A stretch of 64,000 nucleotides of DNA from Psoroptes ovis (Eukaryota > Arthropoda > Arachnida > Sarcoptiformes > Psoroptidae). Shown piece by piece: positions 9,638-21,272 of this stretch. The notes under the pieces are model-generated. The model did not search any database, was not told the DNA's origin, and saw only the letters and a program-made list of their open reading frames with translations. A program made the translations under genes and the position numbers. How positions within the stretch are numbered: position 1 is the stretch's first letter; each line of letters starts with the position of its first letter. The stretch lies in the NCBI GenBank assembly GCA_002943765.1, contig PQWQ01000013.1, forward strand, positions 1,054,001-1,118,000, read 5' to 3'.

Positions 9638-12600
9638 ATGGCATTATTATATCGTTTTTCTAAATTAAATGATCGTTCCAATACCGGAATATTTACCTTT
9701 ATTGTAACACGTTCAGTTACACGTGATTTACATCGTGATGCAACCACAAAAGATTTCTATTATGGTTATCATCGTTGGGCAATTTCATTTACACGTGCAA
9801 ATGATAAAATATTGGGCGTTTATCTAATATTACGTGATACATCACCATCAACAACTACATATGCCGATTTCAGTATAACATTATTGAATCGTGAACATTT
9901 CAGTCGAAATGAACAATATGGAGAAAAACAATCAAAATTTACTCCTGAACATTCGGTGCATGTAAGTAGTATTGTTTCGTAACATCTTTTTCATAAGAAT
10001 CATCAATATTATCAATTTTAATATTATAAATATTTCTTATTTATGATTAAATATTAATATCATCATAATTTATCATTACTATCGATGATTATTTCTGAAG
10101 ACAATCAATTATCATTAATTTTATAAGATTATAAATTCTACATTTGAATGAAAATAAATATCTCCTCAGGATCAATCATAATACACACATAAATTAATAT
10201 TGTTTGTACAATTTAGATTTCAAATTTTTCGGAATGGACCCTCCACTATGTGCTTCACTGCAATAATTTCCATTATTTATTTTTTGTTCAAACAAAATGA
10301 AATATTAATCCAAGAACTGAATTATTGAATTATAGAAAAAACAAATCAATGAAAACTCTGCTTTTCAATTTCATTCCAATTTTTTCATTTCAAATCTTTT
10401 GAAAATATATTCCACTTTTCTCTTTTTCGAACGAAGAAATTTCATTGTTTATTTTTTCAATTTAAAAATTTCTTAAAATGAAATTCTTTTGTTTTGTTTT
10501 CGCATTGCCCACTGTTTCAATGTTTGACAAGCAAAGGAAAACATTGAAAATTTTATCCCAAAAAAATATGAACAAATGTTTGTTTCTAATTTTCTAATTT
10601 TCTACAACATTGCTTTCGGGCTATATTTTTTTTCGTTTGAAAACATTTTTGCTATTATGTGATTGTGACTAGCTGTTACACATTTATTTCCGTTGGACCA
10701 TTGTGTTATTATATTTTGTATTAGAAACGAATATTGAATTGTAACACAATTCAAAAAAAAAAAAAAATAATAATAATAATAATAATAATAAAGAAAATGA
10801 TAATTTCCATTTTGATTTTGATTTTCAATTTCATTTTTTTTTTCATTTCACATGTTACACATTCAAAATACATCCAAGAAATGAAATGAAAATCAAGAAA
10901 AAAAATCATGTGTTTATTTCAATTTTTCAGTGCTTTTTTTCTCTGCATTACTCCATCGTAATTTCCAGCCGTATTTTTGTTTTTATTTGTTTATTTCCAT
11001 TTTCTATTTTATTTTTTTTCTATTCTTTTGTATTTGTATTCCATTCACACACACATTAACACACACCAGATACATTAATATCAAATACAAGAAAAAATAA
11101 TAGAAAAAAATTTCAGACAAAAAATAAAAAAAAAATTATCAATTTTTCCACATGAAAGGTATCGATACCGATTCGGAATTTCATTTTTTGACTTTTTTTT
11201 TGTTGTGACATTTCACTGTTTATATTCTTATGGCTTCGTCGATTCTAGGAACTGATTCAATGATTCAAAATGAATTGGAATGAAAAAAAAAGAATAAAAA
11301 TCAAATTTCACCATTTCAATATCCATCATCATCGATACGCTGAACCATCATGACAAAAATAATAATATTTCATTCCATTTGATACAATTTATTGTGCTGT
11401 ATTGCTTCAATGTATTGAAATCATCATTGAAAAAATAATACAATTGAAAAATTTTTTCATTTCCAAAAATGTCGATTACATATTTTTTTCTCCTCTATCA
11501 TTCAATCGATCATCGAAATATTTTTGTTTTTTTTTTCTGATGTTTGATATTTGAAAAATTTGCGTCAATATTGTAAATTATTGAAGAAGAATGATATTTC
11601 GTAACGATTGAAAAATGATATTTTGCCAAGAAATACAATAATTTGAAGCATGAAATGAATGAAAACAGAAAAAATGATGGCAAAAATCATTAAAATGAAT
11701 CGAAATTACGTGGTTATTTGTTTTGTTTTTTTCCAAAGATATTATTATTCACATTTAAATGAATTCATTTCTTTTTTTTCGGTTCGAAAATTTTGTATAA
11801 GACAAACATATGCTTAGAATACGTGAAAAATGGTCTTAATTTTTCCAACTTGGAATATTTTTTTGAATTTCGAATCAAACTGGGAAATTTACTGCTATTC
11901 AATACGATTCATGGAATTTCAAGATGTAATTAATGAATAAATGTTCAAAAGAATAATTTTCTTCATCTTCAAAATTCAAAGATCAAATTTAATTTCACTT
12001 CAAAGTTTTTTTTTGGTTGAATACATATTAAGTAATCTATTTTTGATTAAGTTTACATTCTTGATGTTGTTCATTTGGATGATGGTCTGTTGTTGTAATT
12101 GTTGTTGTCATGGTCATTGCAATTACTAATGATGATCAATAATTAATTTCATCATTAAAATAAAAATTTAGTATTCGATATTGAACAAGATTTTTTTTCC
12201 AAAGAATTTCAATGTTTACAACGAATGAAACTTTTATCATATTGAGTTTGCTTGTTTGAGATGATTTTCTCATTTCATTTGATTTCATTTCAATTCATTT
12301 ATTATCATTATTATTGTTATTAGTATCATTTTAATGTAAAATAAACAAACAAACAAACAAGCTATTGATGATAATTCCATGATTTTGAATCATCAATCGC
12401 TGTTGCTTATCATTCTTTTATTATTGTTTTTATTTTTAATATTATTATATGCTTCATAAAATCCGATTTAATAGAAATATTCTTCGGTTATATCAGATAT
12501 ATTTAAAGTTTTCACTTTTCTTTTCCGTTATTTGTTTTGATTATCATTGTTGCTGCTTATTTTTTTTTTATTTGTTAGTTTCAATTTAATTCTATTATTG

Positions 12601-15600
12601 TTAGCAGCATACATTTATTATTTAGAATCGATATTTTTAGTATTAAAAATAAATATTTGAGGAAAAAAATTCCTCAAATCCATTTCCATTGTGCAATTAT
12701 TATTACTTATCAGATTTAACTTGAGAACCGAACAAAATAAGTGAAAATCAAAATTAAATCCATGGAAAAATAATCTTGACTATTTTTTTGACATTCGAGA
12801 AAAAAAAATTTCCTGAAAAAAATCATAAAAATTCAGATTTAGATATTGAATAAATGAATATCATTATCGAATCGAATATCTGAAATGGTTGATCAAATTT
12901 TCCGATATTTAATTTAAATTTCAAATATGAAATTAATTTCTTCGTTTTTTTTCACTCGCCCAAAATGAAATGAAATTCATGAAATTTTTTCTGGTATATT
13001 TTATGATTGACCATTCTATCAATTCATGTTTGTAATTTGTATGAAAAATTCAAGCATGTAATCATGAAATCAACGACGTTCTCTCATACATAAATATTCT
13101 ATCAATCATTTATGTAATCATTCTCAAAAAAAAAAAAAAATAAAATAAAATATGACAAGTTTGAATTTATATGCTCATTTCTACTTCTCTCTCCGTTCAT
13201 TTCAAGAATTTTCAAGCATTTGAATTTCTAAATGAGAAAATCAAACATACCCAAACACAAAAATGCACACAAATGCATTTCGATATATGAGAAAGCAGCG
13301 AAAAATGAAACTATTTCAAACTAAATTACATTTCATTTGAAAATTTTGTTTTTTGTTTACAAATTTTTCCCCATATCTTCAAATTTATTCAAAATTTGGG
13401 CGTCTTCGAATCAATTTCGCTATTTCTAAATGTAAAATGCAAGAGAAATGCACGCTAAATTTCCAGTTTTCAATTTGAAAATTTTATGAAACAACAACAA
13501 ATCAATGTTTACATGTTTGTGTGTTGACATGTAAATGCTTTTTTTCGTTTCGTTTTTTTCAATGATAATAATCATGGTTATGATATATGAAAAACCAAGC
13601 AAAAATTCATTTGTCAGTCAGAGTTAAAAAATGAAATTTCAAGAAAAAAAGTTGAAAATTTCAATTTTTCAAATTTCAACATTTTCAACTTGGCACAATT
13701 TTCTTCTATATTTCTCCAATAACCATACATTTTTTCATGAAAAAATACTATTATGAAAAACTGTCAATATCAAACATTTATATTTCGCTTTGTTTGTGGT
13801 TAAAATATGAAAAATGAATTAAAATAAATGAAAAAGTAGATGAAAAAATAACCAAACAACCGAAAATTGATTGGTTACTTTTTGTCTTTTAGCCATTTTG
13901 AAACTGTAACAACAACAACAATAGCAACAGTATAACGAAGGGAAAAACTTTTATCACCAGAAAATAAATGAAAAATGTGTAAAATAAAAATTGATTATCA
14001 ACAGCATATTTTTTTTTTTGGTTGACATTAAAACTTCATGTGCAACACTAAACACATTGTAAAATGTATTATATCACGAATATAAAATGAAAATTTCAGT
14101 TGATATTTAAACATCAAAATTTAATTGTTTCTTTTTTTGAAAAAAGTTTTTGACACATGTTATCAATAATAATATTTTGTTTAAAATGTAAATTAATTAA
14201 ATGCTTTATCTCTTTGTTTGTTTGTTACTCATGATACAAATTATGTTATAAAAATCATTTAAATTATTCTGCTGTACATTTGATAATTATTGTTATTGTG
14301 ATTCATGTTGATTTCGGACCAATCATATTTTATTGAAAATAAGCAGAAATTCTAAAACATACGCTTGTGTGGGTGATATTGAATTTTGAACGAATTTTTA
14401 AAAATGTTGAAATTTGAAATTTATTATTTATCCGACCCAAGAAGCAATGTTTCAATTCAAGTTATTTTTTTATCTTTCAGAGAAAAATGAAGACTGATGA
14501 ATTATGAATGAATTTGAAAACTACCGAATGGTGATTCCAAATAATGGAAAAGGTTCTAAAAATCCTTTTCATTCTTTCCAAATATAATAAATATAAGATG
14601 ATTTTAAAATTTTATGATAAGGAATGTATTTTTCATCATTTATTCTTTATATATTCTCATTTATAATTCGTGTATTTTAAAGTGTTTATCGTTAGCACAC
14701 AATTTTTCAACGGAAAATTTCTCTATTCAAAATCTGAAAATCTCATAATAATCAGAATAATAATGAAAATTGTGATAATAATAAAATGACCAATTCTATA
14801 CCAAGCTTAGTCATCTCTTTTTTCATTCAATATTTTTCAAAATATGAATTTTATTGCCCTCACTTGCTTACCCCTATTTCACATACATAAAATATTATTT
14901 TTCCTTAGAAAAAATAATACTCGAAAAAAAATCCTCACACATTTTCGAAAACCCTATTTGAATCCGAATCAATCCACCATCACACACCAACATCGATAAC
15001 ATTTTTAGCTAAAATATGAGAGAAAAAACATCATTTATTTATTTATGAATTTTCAAGTCATTCTAGCACATACGAAAGATATTGGAGAAAACTAAATCAA
15101 AAGTAAAACTCAAACTTAAAAGTACATCATGCATCATAATCAGTTAGTTAGACGTGATTCTTGTTATGATTTGCTATCTGGTCAACACAAAAAAAAATGA
15201 AAATGAAATGATAACAAAAAATTATCATAGATAAACATGATTGAAAAGAGAGGAAAAAAGATAGAAAAAAAATTGTAAAAGATTTTGATCTCAAAGAAAA
15301 AGTAAAGCAAAAATTCTTCGACCAAAATACCCAATTTCCTTGTTTACTCTCAATCTATGTCTCTCTTTATCTCTGTCTCTGCAATCACACTTGTGTACAT
15401 CTTCAATTCACTGCCAAAAAATGAAAACATAACCTAATTTTCAGCCAAAACTATGCGAAATAAAAATATTTATTAATGAATAGACAAACACATAAATTTA
15501 TGTCCAAGAAGATTATTGAATTTTATGAGGAAAATTTTTTTTCTTTTCCATATGCACCATCAAATATGATATGATTTGATTATAATAAAAAATGAATGAT

Positions 15601-18547
15601 AAATTGTTGTGTTTCAATTGATGGCCAAAATTATGATCATTTCTATATTTTATTCTGATATTTGTTTTATTAATTTTTTATTTTATTATGATTGTTTGTT
15701 TGTACATCTTTTTCATCTCTTTTATCAGATATTTTTCATTCTTGCACTCAAATACATGCTTATTCATACATATTTTCATCAATAATAATATTATTAAGGT
15801 CAAGAATTGTTCATGTTCATCCATTAATCGATGTAATCTTGTCGAGTTTTCATTTCTAATAAGTTTTTCATATTTTCTTGAATGAATTGAAATTATAAAT
15901 TATTATTTTAGTGAAATAATATGAATTTCTCTTAGATATTTATTCATGTCTATTCTATTTTTCGATATAAATTCAAATGCTTTGGCAATTTATATTGAAA
16001 TAATTTTTTGAATTAATTTTCAATTTTTATTCCATTTTTTTCCAAATGAAAATAATACTAAAATGAAAATATACTTTAGGGAATCAATAAATGGATACCA
16101 TTATCAGATATTCAAACTAGAAATTTTGGTGATGAAACTGGTGAATTTTTACTCGAATTAAGTCTGAGCAATTTAATGACAGTTTATGAGACAATTATTT
16201 GTTTACAAAATTCTGGAAATAATCAGCAATCGAATAATAATGCAAATAATAATAATAATCAAACAACAGCAACATCAACAACATCGACAACATCATCATC
16301 ATCATCTTCGACAACTGCAACAGCAACAGCTGCATCTTCAGCGCCAGCTACAGTTCAATTCAAAAATGGTAAATTAGAAACAAGTTATTTTCATTATGCA
16401 ACATTCGAATGGAATCTCACAATACAGACGCAAAATAGTGGCACAAGTGGTGCAGCAAATATGGTTCGAGGATTATTCAAAGATACACAAAATGATTCCG
16501 ATATATTCTCGAATACTAGTACTGGTGCTGGTGCCAAGTCTAATCGTAATTATTTAATTTTTTTGAATCGTTTAACTGGATTTGAAAATTCATGTCGCGT
16601 TCAATATCGCATTGTATTGGGAAATGATCAGTTACGCGACGATTCCGGTATGATTGAACAAATATCCGATATGAATGGACGTTCACGTGGTTATCAAATC
16701 GATGCGCAAACATTCTCACAGCTAACATCATTAGGCATGGTGAATTTATATTTTGAATTTTATAGCTGTAATCCAATCAGTGAAGCAAAAGTATCGATAC
16801 AACGTTCAATATCGCCAACAATAAATTGTTATGACCGAAACAAACAAGGCTGGAGCATCGAATCAGATATGGAGAGTGAAAATTTGAAATTAAAACTTTA
16901 TTTCATGGATATGCATTCGGTTCCGCGTAATCATCTACGTTATGTATCATGGTATATTTATTTGATAGCACAAGATCAACATGGTGGCGCATCTAGTAAT
17001 GCTATTACAAGTGGACAAACCGAAAATATTATGGTAAAAAATTCCCCGCATTACAATTATTATATACAGGATGGCATTGACATGGGAGTTGTTATGGAAA
17101 CTGACATTCTTGTATCGGATGTAAGTGTTCATCAATTATGATTATTTTCATTATTATTGCTGTTCATAATGATGATGCATCAAAATCAATTTATATGTTA
17201 ATGAGATTAAATATTTTCTTCTTTTTATCTTTTTTTCCGTTCAATTTCTTTTTGCACAAAAAAATCGTAATAATGTAGATAAAGTCATCCGGTAAAAAAT
17301 ATTTGGAAAATGATAATTTAACTGTGCATGTTGAATGGTATGATTCCATAATGTTATTCAATCATATCTATCATAAATATGATGATATCGCTCGAATGCA
17401 TTGCCATCAAATGAGGTAAAATAAATATGAAACAATATATCATATGATTCTATTGTCCTTTAGTTTTTATTTATGAATGTATAGATTTTTATTCTCAATA
17501 TTTTTTTTCTCATTTTGATTTGAAAATAATAGACGTGAAATAGCTGCATTGACCAAAGAAAATTATAGCCTTGAGCGACAAATATTCGCTTATCAACGCT
17601 CAATTTCGATGGCTAATAATCAAATGAATTTACAGAATAATATGTCACGTTTAAGTATATCTTCGCCATCAAAACCAAATCCACCATCATTACAGCAGCA
17701 ATCATCGACAAATTTAATCGGTTATAATAACACTAATACTGGCAGCAATGCAGGAAGTGGAGCAGGTGGTGCAGGTACTGGATCAAATACACCGTCTTCA
17801 TATCGTTCAACAACACAATTGGACGCAATTAATTCAAATTATTATAGTCCAATAGTCGATGATATGAATTCATCAGCTGCTATTGCTGCAGCTGCGGCAA
17901 TTACTGGATCAAGATCTAATTCATATTATGATCTTAATAATCCTTCAACTGGAACAGGTTCATTGGTTATTTCAAGATCAGAAGCAATCAATTATTCTAA
18001 AGAGAGAAGTGCTACACCAGTGCCAAGTAGCCCAATGCAACCATCACCAGTCAGTAATATTGCTCAACAACAACAGCCATTATCGAATTTTCTTGGCAGC
18101 AATCTTGATCAAGGCATTCCGACTACGATCACATCGCGGCATTCATTTTCTGGACCAACATCGCCACATCATCATCATCATCAACAACATATTCAGCAGC
18201 AACAGCAATATCATGAACAGCCAGCTTATTCGTCTAATCTTCTTCAGCAACAACAATATTATCAACAACTTCAAAAACAGCAACATCATCACCATCATCA
18301 TCATCAATTACCCCAAATACCTACAAGTGGTGTATCGTATTCACCATCAACTTATCGTTTACGTAGTCCTAGTTCAAATCCAAATATTCCACAAATGTAT
18401 CGTGATGATGTTGATCCATATGGTGCAGCACAATTGACATCAGCAGCAGCAGCAGCTACAAACCGAATGGTCAATAATGTTGATGATGATGGTTCAATTG
18501 ATGATGCTTATCAAACATATTCTGGTCGTTATAAATTAACAGTTTAA
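9638..18547 (+). CDS. MATH/TRAF-like multi-module protein, copy A
   Basis: Exons 9638-9961, 16080-17120, 17279-17415 and 17533-18547 join in frame (introns 6118, 158 and 117 bp) to give 838 aa. Residues about 15-140 have the pattern of a MATH/TRAF-type beta-sandwich (YHRWAISF...GVYLILRD...DFSITLLNREHF). An N/Q/T/S-rich insert covers about 150-205. A second similar module is at about 207-360, ending CYDRNKQ. A third at about 361-495 contains HSVPRNHLRYVSW and HVEWYDSIMLFNHIYHKYDD. A short coiled-coil-like segment follows (MRREIAALTKENYSLERQI), then a long S/G/Q/H-rich tail with poly-His and poly-Gln. There is no signal peptide, so it is probably cytoplasmic and probably a protein-interaction scaffold. 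I do not recognise a named orthologue. An additional 5' exon is possible. A diverged paralogue lies at 56617-64000 on the other strand. Confidence 0.85.
9962..16079 (+). other. Large first intron of MATH gene copy A
   Basis: Donor CAT|gtaagt at 9961/9962 and acceptor tactttag|GG at 16079/16080, phase 0. It holds AT-rich sequence with a TAA repeat (10767-10792) and many poly-A/T runs. ORFs inside (11941-12129, 15688-15885) are low complexity. Its size suggests it may carry regulatory elements, but I see no specific site. Confidence 0.7.
10767..10792. repeat. (TAA)n microsatellite
   Basis: Run of AAT/TAA trinucleotides following a poly-A tract, inside the large intron of MATH gene copy A. Confidence 0.9.
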
Positions 18548-18586
18548 ACATTTCCAAGAAAAATTGCAATTAAAAATCAAAATTGA

Positions 18587-18598
18587 AATAAATTTATT
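18587..18598. terminator. Palindromic bidirectional poly(A) signal
   Basis: AATAAATTTATT is a perfect palindrome: AATAAA on the plus strand (18587-18592) and AATAAA on the minus strand (18593-18598). It lies 40 bp beyond the plus-strand MATH gene stop and about 258 bp beyond the minus-strand Cys-rich gene stop at 18856. It could serve as cleavage and polyadenylation signal for both convergent transcripts. Confidence 0.6.
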
Positions 18599-18855
18599 TT
18601 GCACCGAAATTTTTTTTTTCTTTTCATAATTTCCAGTTTCAAATTGATTCACATTCTCACATAACCTGCGCACACATATACACAAATATTATTGTTATTT
18701 GATTAAAAAATTGAATTTTATCATGTTTGGAATGAGAAGAAAAATATTTGAAATAAAATGTTTACATATTTTTAAATATTCTAATCAAAAATTGAATAAT
18801 GTTGTTATCAACAACTTGTTCAAGTGTTCAAACAAAAATTTAATGCAAAAATGTT

Positions 18856-19821
18856 TTAATGATTTTTCATCACAACTCTACGTATCTCAGAAATGTTTGG
18901 TTTTGTTTGACTATTTTTCCTTTTACTTGCTGCTGCACCAACTTTCGATTGATTTTTATTCAAAGATGGTTTCAATTGTTTTGGTCTTGTCACCGGTGTT
19001 TGTTGTTGTGGTGGTGGTCCATTGTCAACGTTTGAATTGATTTGTTGTTGTTCTGGCTGAATAGCAGACACAATAGAATATTGTGCACCTGATGGTGTTT
19101 TGAAATCCAATACCGGCACAGATGATGTCGATTGCCTTTGTTGATTTTGTGGGGAATTCACCGATGATGAATGCTGATTAATTTGTTGTTGTTGCTGCTG
19201 CTGAAAACGTCTTTGTCTTCTTATAAAAATCTTATAACATAAATATAGCAACAATACTATTAATAGAATGAATATATTAATATAAACAATAGATAGCCAA
19301 ATTTGCAATTCAATTTTATCATCATTGATAATAATGAATGGTCGGTTTGAACAATATTCCAATGTTAAATGATCAGTTTTTTCAATAGCCGTACAATTCA
19401 ATAGTTTATTATATTGAATATCTGCTTGACAAATCGATAATTGCTTTGTAATTTCAATCGAACACATATTTTTAATACAATTTTTCATAATGATTCCTTT
19501 ACAATAACATAATTCATTATCATTATCAAATGTACGATTGTGTGTCTTATCGAATGAAATTTGTGAACAAAATTGATATATTCCTTCTTCAAATTGATAT
19601 GGTCTATTTTGTTGCTGTAATTTAACATCTTCCGGTGGTTGTTGTTGTGTTAAATTCATTTGTTGTGGTTGGTCATTTAGTACAATATCATCATTTGCAT
19701 TAGCCACCATTCTGCTTGCATCTGGAACCACAGCAATTATCATAATAATAATAAAAACGATGGCATTCATCATAAAAATAAAACGATAGGAAAACATAAT
19801 TTTCTTCTCAAAAAAATTCAC
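18856..19821 (-). CDS. Cys-rich type I membrane protein, family member 1
   Basis: Single exon, 321 aa. An N-terminal hydrophobic signal (about residues 10-31) is followed by a Q/N-rich spacer. The ectodomain has eight cysteines at 85, 105, 107, 115, 120, 131, 143 and 157. A transmembrane helix (about 182-200) and the stop-transfer sequence RRQRR lead to a Q/S/P-rich basic cytoplasmic tail ending PNISEIRRVVMKNH. The cysteine spacing is the same as in its two neighbours apart from the last interval. Its tail end matches that of the gene at 21273-22334. The start could also be Met9. I recognise no named family; a cell-surface receptor or adhesion role is only a guess from topology. Confidence 0.82.
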   Translation of the reverse strand: MNFFEKKIMFSYRFIFMMNAIVFIIIMIIAVVPDASRMVANANDDIVLNDQPQQMNLTQQQPPEDVKLQQQNRPYQFEEGIYQFCSQISFDKTHNRTFDNDNELCYCKGIIMKNCIKNMCSIEITKQLSICQADIQYNKLLNCTAIEKTDHLTLEYCSNRPFIIINDDKIELQIWLSIVYINIFILLIVLLLYLCYKIFIRRQRRFQQQQQQQINQHSSSVNSPQNQQRQSTSSVPVLDFKTPSGAQYSIVSAIQPEQQQINSNVDNGPPPQQQTPVTRPKQLKPSLNKNQSKVGAAASKRKNSQTKPNISEIRRVVMKNH

Positions 19822-20105
19822 AAAAAAGTATTTTTTTTATTTGATTTAGAAATTTTTCGTTCAATTTATATTCAAATAATAATTCACTTATACTAAAATC
19901 ATTGTTCAATTGGATCGATTGGAACTCAAGGAATTCGGTTATGGAACACATTGTTGTTGTTTGGGTAACATGGGAAAAATTTTTCAACCAAGTAAAAAAT
20001 TCTTCAAATTTTTTTATTAATCAATTCGAGCAAAGAAAAAACAAAATTAAAAACTTTCAAAATGATTTTTTCCCTTTTCGCCAACATGAAATTTGCTCAA
20101 CCTTC

Positions 20106-20864
20106 TTATAATTGTTGTTGTTGTTGTTGTTGATCATCATTTGTTAAAATTTGTCTTTTTGTTCCTGTTGTAGCCGCTGTTGTTCCTAACGATAATCCAG
20201 ATATATGGCCACAAAAATTTGTAAAATATAATAAGCAAACAATCAATATGATAATGCCAATCGTTATGATAGCTAATGCTATTATTGGAAAACCAGATTC
20301 AGCTAAATTTGGTGATGGACCAAATGGACGATTTTCACAATACGATACCTCATCACTTCTATTTGCTGGCCATCCATCATCGGTCACCAATAATGGCTCA
20401 CAATATAATACTTTTTGATAATCAAATGTTTCAATACAAATATTAAATGATTTGAATGCTTCCGATATGCAAGATTTTTCAATACATCTTTTGGCCAATA
20501 TTCCTTCACAATGACATTTTTGTATAGGATTATCAAACGATCGATTTGACATTAATTGTTTTGCTTCTTTTATGCATGTATTTTCGATATAAATACTGAT
20601 TGTATCTGCCATAGTACTTGGATCAAAATCATTAGGAGCTTGTTGTCCTAAGCCTATTGGTGGCTCTGATGATGATAACGACAATAATACTGATTCATTA
20701 TTCAGCGTTAATGATTCATTATTCACTATTAAAGATTCATTCTTCACTGTTAGAGATTCATTAAAATTCAAAATTGTTGTTAGCTCTTCTTGACCATCGA
20801 TCGATCCAATTAGCATAAAGTTCATTACCATCATTATGATCATAATGATTCGTTTTGAAAGCAT
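20106..20864 (-). CDS. Cys-rich type I membrane protein, family member 2
   Basis: Single exon, 252 aa. The signal peptide covers about residues 5-24. Four N-E-S glycosylation sequons then recur every seven residues (N35, N42, N49, N56). The eight-cysteine ectodomain has Cys at 97, 117, 119, 127, 132, 143, 155 and 176, followed by the motif YCENRPF. One transmembrane helix lies at about 203-224. The cytoplasmic tail is short and ends in poly-Gln. It lacks the RRVVMK tail shared by the other two members. The three genes sit head-to-tail in the same orientation, as expected from local tandem duplication. Confidence 0.82.
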   Translation of the reverse strand: MLSKRIIMIIMMVMNFMLIGSIDGQEELTTILNFNESLTVKNESLIVNNESLTLNNESVLLSLSSSEPPIGLGQQAPNDFDPSTMADTISIYIENTCIKEAKQLMSNRSFDNPIQKCHCEGILAKRCIEKSCISEAFKSFNICIETFDYQKVLYCEPLLVTDDGWPANRSDEVSYCENRPFGPSPNLAESGFPIIALAIITIGIIILIVCLLYFTNFCGHISGLSLGTTAATTGTKRQILTNDDQQQQQQQL

Positions 20865-21272
20865 TTTAAATTTTTGAAAGGAAAAAATTCAATACACCAA
20901 GTTTTCGTTAATTGCTTCAAAAGAGATTAAAAATTTTTAATTGAAAAATAGAGAAAAAAATTAAAATTACAAAAAAAAACAAAACAAAATACAAGTTTCA
21001 AATGATTTATTTTACCCTGAAAATTCCAATTAATTTATACACATGAATTATAACAATGGGGAAAAATGAAATCGAAATAATTTCATTAACAAAGTTTCAA
21101 ATTGAAACTGCAAACAAAGAAATTATAAAAACGAAAATGACAACAATGAAATAAATGATTATACAATAATTATTATAATTGAATTGATATTTAATTTTAT
21201 CATTATTTCATTCCATTTATTTTCAAACATTGCTTTTTGAAATTGACAAGAAAATAAAATTAGAAAAAAAAA

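Noticed and set aside
18699..19040. 113-residue plus-strand ORF
   Set aside because: It runs antisense through the 3' end of Cys-rich member 1 and has no domain; the minus-strand frame has a signal peptide, membrane helix and paralogues.
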